Below the pieces are notes generated by a model. The model saw only the letters and a list, made by a program, of their open reading frames with translations. It made no database searches and was not told the origin of the DNA. Of a stretch of 64,000 nucleotides of DNA, positions 25,251-35,350 are shown piece by piece. The position numbers were made by a program, and so were the translations under genes. The DNA is from Crotophaga sulcirostris (Eukaryota; Chordata; Aves; Cuculiformes; Crotophagidae): NCBI GenBank assembly GCA_013397455.1, contig VYZB01000225.1:1009760-1073759 (forward strand), written 5' to 3'. Each line of letters opens with the position of its first letter. Position 1 is the first letter of the stretch.

Positions 25251-25505
25251 AGGGAGGTTTAGACTTGATGTTAGGAAGAAGTTCTTCACTGAAAGGGTGA
25301 TTGGCCACTGGAATGCGCTGCCCAGGGAGGTGGTGGAGTCGCCGACCCTGGATGTGTTTAAGGGAAGACTGGATGAGGCACTCAGTGCCATGGTTTAGGT
25401 GATGGGATGGTGTTGGTGTTGGCTTGTAGGTTGGACTTGATGATCTCAGAGGTCCCTTCCAACCTGGTTGTGCTGTGGTACTGTGATACTGTGATACTGT
25501 GATAT
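25251..25505 (+). mobile_element. CR1 LINE 3' end, young copy with end of ORF2
   Basis: A sense-strand CR1 3' fragment. The first ~145 bases encode the end of the CR1 ORF2 protein (endonuclease/reverse transcriptase), readable as [20 protein letters not shown], then [20 protein letters not shown] and DEALSAMV before a TAG stop. This is the conserved C-terminal tail seen in CR1 proteins. The rest is the 3' untranslated region, ending in 'gaggtcccttccaacctgg' and about three copies of the octamer atactgtg. By eye I count six differences from the copy at 32706 over roughly 205 aligned bases. CpGs such as those in 'gagtcgccgaccc' survive, which points to a recent insertion. Truncation falls just inside ORF2. 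Confidence 0.92.
25477..25504 (+). repeat. CR1 terminal octamer repeat
   Basis: About three copies of the 8-mer atactgtg (with a leading variant gtactgtg) at the 3' end of the CR1 at 25251. CR1 elements end in a short octamer repeat instead of poly(A), and this array marks the exact 3' end of the insertion. Confidence 0.85.
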
Positions 25506-26159
25506 ACTGCAATCTCTACCTAGAAGAATATCTCCTACTGCCTATTGTTCAGTATTTGAGCCGATATTGAGTACTTGAGTACCTAGACAGTTACTCAAAA
25601 GAAGTCAACCTGGGAGGCATTTATAGGCAGAACCAGCAGGAAATCTGGCCAGACAAACAGCAAATTTAGAGTCTTGCAAGCTGCTTTGTTCTGACCATGG
25701 GTAGTTCAGTTCTGAAGATGCAACCTTTTCTACATCTCTCGTGTAAGCTATTTAGCTGCACAGAAATTGAATAAAACATGAGTATTGTGGACTGCACAGT
25801 CTAATGCTCTTCTTGACCTATGGGAAGGATAGGCTTGCAACCCTTTCTGAGTGAAGCACATGCTAATTAAATTGTCATGAAGATAAATGTTAAAGTATCA
25901 ACTCAAAGGAAAAAAGCTAAGCTAGCCTGTTTATAGATGGCAGCACCTTGACTAATCATTATACATAACATTCCCACCACGCCTATTGGACTAAATACCT
26001 CTGGAAAGTTCTTATTCATGCAAACTCTATGGTTTACAGAGCTTTTGTGATTTTAGGAGATGTACCTAGCCATACAGGAAAATATGGCACAATATAGAAG
26101 GAAAGAGAATATAGTACGATTACAGGGACATTCTGAATCGGAAAAAAAGGAGGAATAAT

Positions 26160-26420
26160 GAAAAAAAGTCATGATTCAGAATTACCCACTGCAAAGATGA
26201 TGCTTATTAAGTAATTGAAGAGCTTGCTGCATTTCAGGCATTTAATTTTTATTTTGGTTTCTTTCTGCGGCAAATATTTATAGCCCTCGCTTTCCCTTGC
26301 AAGAACATCCAGTGGTATTTTAAAAGGATTTAAATAAGCAGTGTGTCCTTGTTAATATGCACTTTGCAATCGGTTTGACTCAGTTTTCTGGGAGTTATAT
26401 TTTCTCAGTGATGGCAAATG
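26160..26420. promoter_or_regulatory. Possible conserved non-coding block
   Basis: Non-repetitive AT-rich sequence with motifs such as cttattaagtaattgaag, ggcatttaatttttatt and gttaatatgcactttgc, and a few retained CpGs (ctgcggcaaat, ccctcgctt). Resembles conserved non-coding DNA, without proof. Confidence 0.12.
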
Positions 26421-26831
26421 CAGACTTCTGCCAGACTAAAATGGGATCTGTCAGGTGGGGTTAAACAAAGCATTGTGCTGAAAACCCAAGTGCATTTATT
26501 TGTGTTTTAATAAACTTTTAGTTTGAGTCATATAGATATGGGGTGGGAGGGGGGAAACACACAAATTGTTTTAGGCGCCTTTTAATTTTAGTAACTATGG
26601 ACCTACAGTCATGTTTTAATACTGTTCCTGCTCTTCCCTATTCTTTTACTGAAGGCTATATGCAGAAAATAAACATGCCATTTTTTTTGTTCAGGGTGTT
26701 AGTTCTCTGAACGTGCACCAGGCATCACTAGAAAATTAGGGAAGTGCAGCCAAGGACTGAGAAGAGGGAGCCTCTGAAATGTGAACCTCATTTTTTTATC
26801 CATCTGAATACCTGCCAGTCCATACCAGGGA

Positions 26832-26847
26832 TTTTTTTTTTTTTTTT
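26832..26847. repeat. Poly-T tract
   Basis: Sixteen consecutive T in unique sequence shortly before the MIR-like remnant; not evidently a retrotransposon tail. Confidence 0.9.
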
Positions 26848-26904
26848 ACATCTTCCAGAAATCAGGCCTCTGGATCTTGCAGGATATTCAGGATTACTCA
26901 GGGG

Positions 26905-27003
26905 TTTTGAGAGCATAGGTCTAGGTGACTGACCAAGGTCATGGGCAAAGCTGGAGGTGAAAAACAGACTTCAGTGCCCATTGCCTTCATCAATCATTGC
27001 CTG
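26905..27003 (+). mobile_element. MIR-like SINE remnant
   Basis: The stretch follows the 3' half of the MIR tRNA-derived SINE: 'ggtgactgaccaaggtca', then 'gggcaaagctggaggtgaaa', then 'cagacttcagtgcccattgcc'. Family knowledge: MIR has a 'taagtgacttgcccaaggtcacac' box followed by 'agtggcagagctgggattagaac' and a 'gtctgactcccagtgc' end. Spacing agrees, apart from a small deletion after 'aaggtca'. MIRs are ancient amniote or older repeats and heavily mutated in birds, so the match is partial and the limits are approximate. Confidence 0.5.
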
Positions 27004-30000
27004 ATGGAAAGCTCTACTGAGATAATGCAACTGCTATCTGAGGCTCACTCACTCACTTACTTATACCCTTAGAGGACTGGATGTGCTAACCCAGACCTTC
27101 CCACAACCCATTTACATCCCTGTGTTGGGCCAAGTGTCCATTTCAGAGACAGACATGATAAATGGTGGTGATAGATCACGTTTCATTTCACTATCAGGTA
27201 TTGTACAAAAGGTAAGTTGAATAGCATCAAACTATTATAATTGTTATAGGAAGGCTGTTCTGTTTTGGAAATATGGTAAAACATTTGCAGCATTTTAGGG
27301 AGGGCTCATTCCTCTGAGTTTTACCACATAGGACTGGATAAATAATTTAAACAAACATTTTGAACAGTTTTGCAAAATGCACTTAATGAATTATTCAATG
27401 AGCTCTATTTGATCATCCTCAGATACAATACTGCTGTCAACAGCAATGCGGAACTTTCTAAGTAGGTCTTAAATATTCATTTTTCCCCATTTGAGAAATA
27501 ATGTGTACTCTGTCCTATCACCCATGTTAGCATGTCTTAGGGAGAAATAGTTTCACAAGTTGTCATCTCTCCCCGTATTTGTGTTAAACTTTAAATTTAA
27601 GATTAGATTATCTCTTACATATATTTTTTTTTAAGATAAGTGTAAGAAAATGTTTGCTGTGCCAGTTAAAACGATGTCTACAATGTAAAAGTGAGTGCAT
27701 CTCTGGATTCAAATAGTTACATAAAAACACAAGAGAAACAATGGAGATGGAATGGCATTCCTGGAATGCAGTCCAGATGTATATGGGCTGGGTAAGTCTA
27801 GATAAAGTTTTAGAATAAACTCTGCAGTAATAATCATTTAAGACAAAAGTTCTCTAAAGCTCTAATTGCTGATGTAATCCATGGGTCTTAAGGCAAGATG
27901 TCTGAAATTTAGATCAGAAATGAGTGCTATGTGATTTTGCTGACAGGCAGTGAAAAAAAATTGTGGTTATTGAAAAGGGAAGAATGAAAATTAATATTCC
28001 CCAAATTTCGCATTAGGAGTAAGAAGCTGCTGGAAAGGAAGCAGAGTTCCCACTAGGCTCCCTGGGGACCAGAATCGCTCCAGATTTACATTTAATACTT
28101 GTCTGATTAAGGCAGATCGGTGCAACATCCAGCAGCCAGAAGAGAAATGAGAATAAAGGCGCAAAATGGAGCAAAACCATAGCACTAGACTTTACCATTC
28201 ACTACAATGCCCTTTTCTTTACCTGTGTGATAAAGCTCACAGCCAAGGTAGTTTCCTCTTACAGCCTTGTAGGGGAAAGCAGGGAAAGGGAAAACACTCA
28301 GTGTGCCAGCTCTGATTCTCTGTTTCTTGGGCTGGTTTCATACTGGATCTGGTTTTTGCTGACTCTGCAGCACCACAACAGCTCCACTGGGGTGGATCAA
28401 CTTGAGAAATCAAAGCAGCACCACTGACTGAAGCAGTGGCACATACTAATGCAGGGCTTCCACACTGAAAGCCAGAATGTTCACCAACCCATCCAACTGC
28501 CCCGGGTAAGCCAATAGCCTGGAGGGTCTTTAGTTCTGCTGCAATAAAGTAATGCAATTCTACAACATTGTGAATTCAGGCAAAATCAGGCCTAATGTAC
28601 AACCTTCTAAAGCCTCTGGAACCAGCTGCCGTTCATTTAACATCATGCCACTGGCCCTGATACCATAGTCAACATTTTCTCCCTCCATAACATCCCACTA
28701 AATATCAGATGGAGAGACCTGCTGGATATTTGGCTCCTACCTGCTGCTCAAAAGCCAGAAAGGAACTAGAGCAAGCAAAAGAAATCTGTCTCAGAGCCAT
28801 GTAAGGAGAATGATTTATTACAGGAGCATTAATATTCATTATAGGCTTGAAAAGAGATTGCTGTAATTGGAGTTCTTTGGAGAAAAAAAGTGTATTGTGT
28901 ATATTTATACAGAAAAATTTGTCTGTACAACAAACACTGAGGATGTTAGATACTATGGGAAGGACAAACTCATTCGTGTGAGGGCCAAAATGCACTTCTT
29001 CAACTTGTATTTTTCTAACTTGAAACCTTCTGACACCTGTTAGCTTATCTTCCTGAAGAATTATCTCTACTTCTAAATACAACCACGTGAAAAAAAAGAA
29101 GAAAAACAATGCAGCTTTTACGAAAAACTCCCAAGCCCTTATGTGATGTGTTTTTCTTTTAAGACGAGGTGAAACTTTAAAGCTTCTGAAAGGAAGTTAG
29201 TTGAACCTCAGCTTCAGAAAGCTTTGTTTGCAAGTTACTATACTGTTATTATTTGAATTGCAGGAGCACTAGAGCTACCACAGTCTAATGACTTAAAAGA
29301 GACTGAAGATGCCAGACTCCCGAGAGCTTCTATTCTCCATCTCAGCTGTTTTGTTTAAAAGTCATCCAAGACTTCTTTAGAGACAGGAAAGGACCTCAAA
29401 TCTTCCATATCCCCTTTGTCTCCCTACCAGATAAAACATTATGCCTGGTGGTGTAACACTCTTAGGACCTAATGAATGTTTGAGTCTGCAGCAGGCAGAG
29501 AAACCAAAGATTTCACCCAGTGCAACGCTGTCCAGTCTTCTTTCCTAGCTGGGTACACAGCTGCTCATTTTTTATTTTTGCATCTTACCAGAAGTTGGAT
29601 TAATAGCATCCAGACCATGAAAAGACCAATCAGCTTCACAGATTGTTTTGAGGGTTTATTTTTTTTTCATTTGGTGTTTTCGGGCAGCGAGTGGACAAGT
29701 CATGGTATTCATTTCCAGTGTGTGTTAACCCTAGATTTAAATCCATGTGTCTAGAAGACAACGGCTGGAATGTTTTCCCAGGGGCCCACATTAACAACCT
29801 TGTTATAAAGCTCATAGGGGTGATTATTTATTAATTTTCAATCCAACCCTTTAGCAATGAATACAAAATTGACTGGTGCGGATGTCGCACTGATTTGTTG
29901 GGGCTTCAGCAGTTTGCTAGTTAATCCAGTGAGGCTTTCTTTTTCCGTAGAAGTAATGACATTTCTTGCTAGTTTTACACATGTTTCTCTTTACTGTAAA

Positions 30001-30026
30001 TGATTCTTGATTCTTCATCCCTACAG

Positions 30027-30078
30027 AAAAGTGTCAGACAAGTCCTTGCTGTTGGGAGATGTCGACTACATTGTGGAG
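30027..30078 (+). CDS. Candidate exon of compact plus-strand gene
   Basis: Seen: acceptor cttgattcttcatccctacag, then 52 bases, then GAG before GTATTG (fair donor). In the frame that begins with one base of a split codon it reads KVSDKSLLLGDVDYIVE and ends in phase 0. The intron that follows would be 99 bases. Inference: joins in frame to 30178-30234. The segment is too short for a domain call. An ATG frame starting at 29476 offers a weak GTACAC donor at 29553 in the matching phase, but I do not rely on it. Confidence 0.18.
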
Positions 30079-30177
30079 GTATTGTACTAATTGAGTTTCT
30101 GTGCATGAATGAACATATGTAGAAGCTACACATTACACTAAGTGTCCCCTTAATATTTTCATTGGAATGCTCTGCAG

Positions 30178-30234
30178 CAGCTCATTACCCTGTTCAAAGA
30201 CAAAATGTATAACTTGACAATTTACTCCCAGCAG
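30178..30234 (+). CDS. Candidate exon of compact plus-strand gene
   Basis: Seen: acceptor ggaatgctctgcag, then 57 bases (exactly 19 codons), then CAG before GTATGC (near-consensus donor). In phase 0 it reads QLITLFKDKMYNLTIYSQQ with one N-glycosylation-type triplet (NLT). The acceptor is a NAGNAG site, so the first Gln could be optional. The frame stays open from 30027-30078 and continues into 30352-30558 after an intron of 117 bases. Product unknown. Confidence 0.2.
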
Positions 30235-30351
30235 GTATGCTTGACATCCCCCTCCACTTAACCCCGAATCACAGGAACCACAGTCTAAGTCTAAGGTAAG
30301 AGGGCAATTCCGTCCCGGTCCTCAACCAGTCTTAATAGCTCCTTTTTGCAG

Positions 30352-30558
30352 CAAGCGCTGCCAAATGTGGTCAAACACATACCTGGGCAGCAGTTTAGAA
30401 GTGCAGCTGGCTGCCTGCAAAACACTGAGCTGGGCTCACTGAACTTTTTTAATTTTTCAAATGCTGCAGAAAAAAAAATAAAAATAAGAGGAGGTGGGGA
30501 TAAAGTTAAAAGGCATCTGTGGAGTATCCTTCAAGACCATCTGGGTGAATCCTGTTGA
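30352..30558 (+). CDS. Candidate terminal exon of compact plus-strand gene
   Basis: Seen: acceptor agctcctttttgcag, then an open segment of 68 codons in phase 0, ending at TGA 30556-30558. It begins QALPNVVKHIPGQQFRSAAG and ends VKRHLWSILQDHLGESC. The C-terminal part is basic (KKIKIRGGGDKVKRH). AATAAA at 30746-30751 is followed by tgtctttgtatctct, a GT-rich tract, which gives a full set of 3'-end signals about 190 bases after the stop. Open frames of this length occur by chance many times in 64 kb. No known family is recognised. Confidence 0.18.
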   Translation, partial: QALPNVVKHIPGQQFRSAAGCLQNTELGSLNFFNFSNAAEKKIKIRGGGDKVKRHLWSILQDHLGESC

Positions 30559-30745
30559 ATAGGTTTGGTAGTGAGATGTTGTCATGTTCACACACACATA
30601 CCTTGACTGAGGAAGAGCCCTTGAATGTGGCCCTCTTAGATTATATTTCCAGGAAAGTTTTCAGAGCAAGCATTAAACACAAAGTGTCAAGGAATGTAGC
30701 ATCTGGTACAGGACTAGAGAGTATTTTAAAGAAATGGAATGTCAA

Positions 30746-30751
30746 AATAAA
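30746..30751 (+). terminator. Possible poly(A) signal AATAAA
   Basis: Plus-strand AATAAA followed at once by the GT-rich tgtctttgtatct, 188 bases after the TGA at 30558. It would define the 3' end of the candidate compact gene. Confidence 0.2.
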
Positions 30752-31132
30752 TGTCTTTGTATCTCTATCTTCCTTAAGCATAAACTGCTGAAAAGCTCTG
30801 TCTCAGTAGCTCACACGGCACAAGTTACAGCTCAGTAAATTTTGAAGTCTGCTGCTTTTGCTGTCTTTATACACTATCAGTCCAACTCCAGATGATTCTG
30901 GACTGAGATTAGACACAACCCTGCTTTCCATCTGTGCTGATAAAATGAGAGAAAATGAAATGATTTCTGCAAGCTTGTAAATCTGTTTCACTTGCTTTTT
31001 ATCAAGAGCTGGCGAGGGCAATGACAGAGGCAAAATCCCCAAGGTCACTCCAGCACACATTGTGCCTCCTTCTCCTAAAGGACTCCTCTTGCTTTCTCCT
31101 GAATTTGTTCATGTGGAAAAAGAGGAAAAGAC

Positions 31133-31147
31133 AAAAAAAAAAAAAAA
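31133..31147. repeat. Poly-A tract
   Basis: Fifteen consecutive A after 'gaaaagac'. No recognisable retrocopy lies upstream. Confidence 0.9.
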
Positions 31148-32705
31148 GTACAGACAGATCCAATGTTCTAAAAGAAAATAACAAGACCACATCAAATTGC
31201 TTTATGTTCCTTTCCAAAAACACATGCATGTTCAAACAGGCTCTGCAAAACTATTTGCCTTGCTCACTCTGAACAATGGGGAGGAAGCTCCTGTGTGCAA
31301 GGGGAAACATCACTCAGATGTGGATCACAGGCTTCTCTTCTAAACCAGGAGGAATTTGGGGGTGGGGGTTTAAGAGTTGCAGGATTTTGTAGGGCAACAT
31401 CCCTATATGCTTACAAGCAAACTAATCTCCTGATGAAAACTACTACGTGAGACCTGGATGTACTAGAGTTTATGTCCTTTTACCTACACATATGAAAGTT
31501 ATTTTAATATTTCAGCAAAGCTGATCACCTTTCAGGTATTCCATCCTCCATGGAAATTGGGTAATCCAGGTTACTGGAATGCAATTATCCAAACCTCTAC
31601 TGATACAGACTCCCAACAGACTCCCATCTATTTAGAAGTCTGTTTCATATTCCATGAGATTTGTTTTTGGTTCCTGGTGACAACAAACCTTCTTGTGAAG
31701 TCTATCTGGGTCAAGTTTTCAATCTGTTTTTATGAACAAAATTTACTTGGGAACGTTGTGATGTGATGAATGTGAGCTTAAGTATCTGTCAATAAAAGCC
31801 AATTCATTCTTCAGTATCAATATGGATTCAGTTTTGCTTGCAAGCCACAGTAAAAGCTGAATGGTACTGAATCTTCAAGCACTACGTACAGAAAAAAAGA
31901 GCAAGTTTGCAGAAGCTTGAAACCAAAGTGCTTAAATGTTCAGAGTTTGTGAATTCAGAGAGGCGAAACCAGAGCTGGAGTCTTGTAATCTCTCAGGCCA
32001 ATCAATACAAGAGATAACCACAGAAGACATGCATGGAGAAATGCAAAAGAGAAATGGAGGCATACAGATCATCAGCTTTGAAAACCAAGCTATGTAACAC
32101 CATGGATTTCCACTGCTTCCTTAGTCACATGCCTTTGTTAAAGCAGATGCCTGCAGGGTCAGGAATGTAGTCAATAAACAGGTTGGAAAGTGTGAACTCC
32201 TACTGTAACAGCCTGCAGGGTTTGCTGGTCGGCCACCACCAATGCAGAATAAGCAAAAGGTTGAAGACAACGCTCTTTGCTGTCTTGATTACCAGAATGG
32301 TTGTGGCAGCAGCAGCCTTCCTTGGCTGTCAGAACTCTGCAGTGTTTGCTTCCTCCCTGCCACGGCACGACTGCCCGAAAGGAAGCACACACATTTCCTA
32401 ACTTGGCCCTCAAAGCAAACTCATACCTGTGGCTTGGCCAGCACAAGAGGACTGTGGAGGAGATAGCCAGTATCTTAAGAATTCATCTCTGCTTGATGTT
32501 CTCTGCATGTTGACATAAAAGGTTTTAATAGGGTAAGGACAACAATAAGAATAATGGGACAGCTCCCTCTACGTGCAGTTGAAGACTATCCAAAAGTAAT
32601 GTGAAGCGATCCATGTGCAGGCAGGTAAACAGCAGCTGCAAACTCTGCAGACACCATCACAGATGGAGGTTAGCAACCTGTGGGGGTCTCTTTCAGTTTT
32701 GCAAC

Positions 32706-33152
32706 TGAAATGGTGAAGGGGTTGGAGCACAAGCCCTACGAGGAGCGACTGAGGGAGCTGGGGCTGTTTAGTCTGGAGAAGAGGAGGCTCAGGGAGACCT
32801 TATTGCTCTCTACAACTGCCTAAAAGGAGGTTGGAGTCAGGCAGGGGTTGGTCTCTTCTCTCAGGTGACCAGGGACAGAACTAGAGGGCACGGACTTAAG
32901 CTTCGTCAGGGGAGGTTTAGACTTGATGTTAGGAGGAAGTTCTTCACTGAAAGGGTGATTGGCCACTGGAATGCGCTGCCCAGGGAGGTGGTGGAGTCGC
33001 CGACCCTGGATGTGTTTAAGGGAAGACTGGATGAGGCACTGAGTGCCATGGTTTAGGTGATGGGATGGTGTTAGTGTTGGCTTATAGGTTGGACTCCATG
33101 ATCTCAGAGGTCCCTTCCAACCTTGTGATATTGTGATACCGTGATACTGTGA
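32706..33152 (+). mobile_element. CR1 LINE 3' fragment, longest young copy
   Basis: About 450 bases of a sense-strand CR1. It opens at 'gaaatggtgaaggggttgga', passes through 'gctggggctgtttagtctgg' and 'tgaccagggacagaactaga', then gives the same ORF2 C-terminal tail as the 25251 copy ([20 protein letters not shown] ... DEALSAMV, stop TAG). It ends with 'gaggtcccttccaacc' and degenerate tail octamers (gatattgtgataccgtgatactgtga). Upstream of 'gggaggtttagac' the frame is broken by small lesions, so no protein is made. CpG retention and the high match to 25251 suggest the same, fairly recent subfamily. Confidence 0.92.
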
Positions 33153-34820
33153 AGTGGAAAAAAAACCGACCCCTGTAAACTGGAGGAATCACAGTGAAAA
33201 AGGAGAATACAAACACCGAGGATGGAAAGATTATTATAAAAGTCTATTGCTCACATTCACAGCAATGAAGTTTTCTCATCTGTTAAAGAACACAAAGTAA
33301 ATGTTCACTTCAGAAAACCACACGGGAAATGCCAACAAAGGCTGGTATAACACTGTGTCCTTCCTTTATTTGCAGTAGCATAAAGACCTTTTTATCAGAC
33401 GTTCTAATCTTGCTTAGCATTTAATAGGACAGTATACTGGGATATCCACTCTGCTATTTACTATTTAATTAATTTGTCAGAAGTCCAAAAATACTGAAGG
33501 CAAAACAGTGTATCAATATTTACTGTACTGATTCACTGGAATTAAAATACTGTAAAAACATAACTGTGCACAGACACCATTTGTCTTGGCAAACGAAATA
33601 TTTTGAAGGTTCACGTTCAAAACACAGGTTTGGAGTAAAATTATCACTGAAAGGTATTGATCAAGCTGTTATGTTCCTAGCTTTGTCTGATACCACAAAA
33701 TATTTTGAACTTCATTAACTGGGATGTTAATGATCAAGACAAGGTTAGAATAACAAAGGCTGACATTGATAACTAAATAAATATTGCCATTAACACACTG
33801 GAATCTGGAATTTCTATTGGCCACAGCTGGACATTTCACTAGAAGTATGAAGAGAAAGGTGGAAATGCAACACTGATTTTTAATGTGGCAGAACCTTACC
33901 AAATTATTTCTGTACAATCCCTTCTCTTCTCTAAATGAGGAGAAAATATTAGACCTAGCAAGTGAAAGACCGCATCAGTGTCTTGCAAAAGGTAAGTGAT
34001 GCCTCTAAATGACAGAGGATTTGATCTGGAAGATGCAGAGAACGTGAAGAAACTGTGTTGAGAACCTGCATGCTAAATGCTTTTGCTTAACAAGCCACTG
34101 AAAAACTCCACCTTTAACCCAGGTTTTTGTCAAGAGCACTTCAGTCTGGGTTTCATTCTCAAGCAAGTATTACTCATTAACTGCATAACAGAAGCTCTGT
34201 ATTGGCAGCCTGTCCCCAAACTCTAGTGCCTGAGTATTAAAAAAAAAATGCAGTACACTAAAACAATAGAGCATAAAATCATAGGGGAGGGGGAATGTGT
34301 TTTAAGGAAGCAGTGAGATTCAAGAATAAAAAAGGTTGGGCTAGGAGTGACCCTTACAGAAATGTTTCTCGGAAGAATCGAGGAAGAAAATCCTTAGCTA
34401 AAGTTTTTGTGTATATGAATGGCCATGATCCTTCTCTAGTATGGTGTAAGTCCATCCAGCCCCCAACGTATGACTGAAGGCATGATGACTCCATCTACAT
34501 AACACAGCACCACCCTCTGTTCCTTTTCCATGCACTGACTGGTCTGAAGTGACATGTACAGACCCAGTGCATGAGCAGAGGAGCCCCCAGGGTGAGTGAG
34601 AAGGTGTCCTTAGCCAGAACAACCAAAGCTCCGGGGGGCTGTGAGAAAAATTGACTTAACCCAAGATAGAGGATCAGTGGTGAGTGCTAGGAGAGGAGTC
34701 CACAAGTTTGAGAAGCAAATGTGTGAAGAAAGCAGTTGATGAGCACATAGAGTATGTAACTGCTAACCCACCTTTCTTAGGCAGGGAGGTATCAGGACTG
34801 CATCTCAGATGTGTTTTCTT
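33153..34820. other. Unique non-repetitive DNA
   Basis: AT-rich spacer between the longest CR1 copy and the GGAA microsatellite. No repeat, RNA gene or convincing open frame seen. Confidence 0.6.
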
Positions 34821-35350
34821 AAGGAAGGAAGGAAGGAAGGAAGGAAGGGGAGGGAAGGNNNNNNNNNNNNNNNNNNNNNNNNNNNNNNNNNNNNNNNNNN
34901 NNNNNNNNNNNNNNNNNNNNNNNNNNNNNNNNNNNNNNNNNNNNNNNNNNNNNNNNNNNNNNNNNNNNNNNNNNNNNNNNNNNNNNNNNNNNNNNNNNNN
35001 NNNNNNNNNNNNNNNNNNNNNNNNNNNNNNNNNNNNNNNNNNNNNNNNNNNNNNNNNNNNNNNNNNNNNNNNNNNNNNNNNNNNNNNNNNNNNNNNNNNN
35101 NNNNNNNNNNNNNNNNNNNNNNNNNNNNNNNNNNNNNNNNNNNNNNNNNNNNNNNNNNNNNNNNNNNNNNNNNNNNNNNNNNNNNNNNNNNNNNNNNNNN
35201 NNNNNNNNNNNNNNNNNNNNNNNNNNNNNNNNNNNNNNNNNNNNNNNNNNNNNNNNNNNNNNNNNNNNNNNNNNNNNNNNNNNNNNNNNNGGAAGGAAGG
35301 AAGGAAGGAAGGAAGGAAGGAAGGAAGGAAGGAAGGAAGGAAGGAAGGAA
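34821..35350. repeat. GGAA microsatellite interrupted by assembly gap
   Basis: A (GGAA)n / (TTCC)n tract. The left part at 34821-34858 has about seven units, then the imperfect 'ggggagggaagg'. The right part at 35291-35350 is fifteen perfect GGAA units. Between them lie 432 Ns at 34859-35290. The repeat reaches both gap edges, so the missing part is probably more of the same purine array, and its real length is unknown. Apparent open frames running through the Ns here are artefacts. Confidence 0.97.
34859..35290. other. Assembly gap (432 N)
   Basis: Run of 432 undetermined bases inside the GGAA repeat. It reflects failure to assemble or size the purine microsatellite. Nothing can be said of its content. 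Confidence 1.

Larger units (their letters stand above)
25506..32705. other. Unique DNA with MIR remnant and candidate compact gene
   Basis: Mostly AT-rich unique sequence. Contains a possible conserved block (26160-26420), the MIR-like remnant, a G-rich run near 26540 (ggggtgggaggggggaaa) and the candidate plus-strand exons at 30027-30558. Nothing else could be identified. Confidence 0.55.

Noticed and set aside
26539..26558. G-rich run as G-quadruplex
   Set aside because: Only three separate runs of three or more G; a fourth would need splitting a G6 run, so it does not meet the usual motif.
33939..33990. Plus-strand segment reading EKILDLASERPHQCLAKG before GTAAGTGATG
   Set aside because: Good donor, but the acceptor would be a poor TGAG site.
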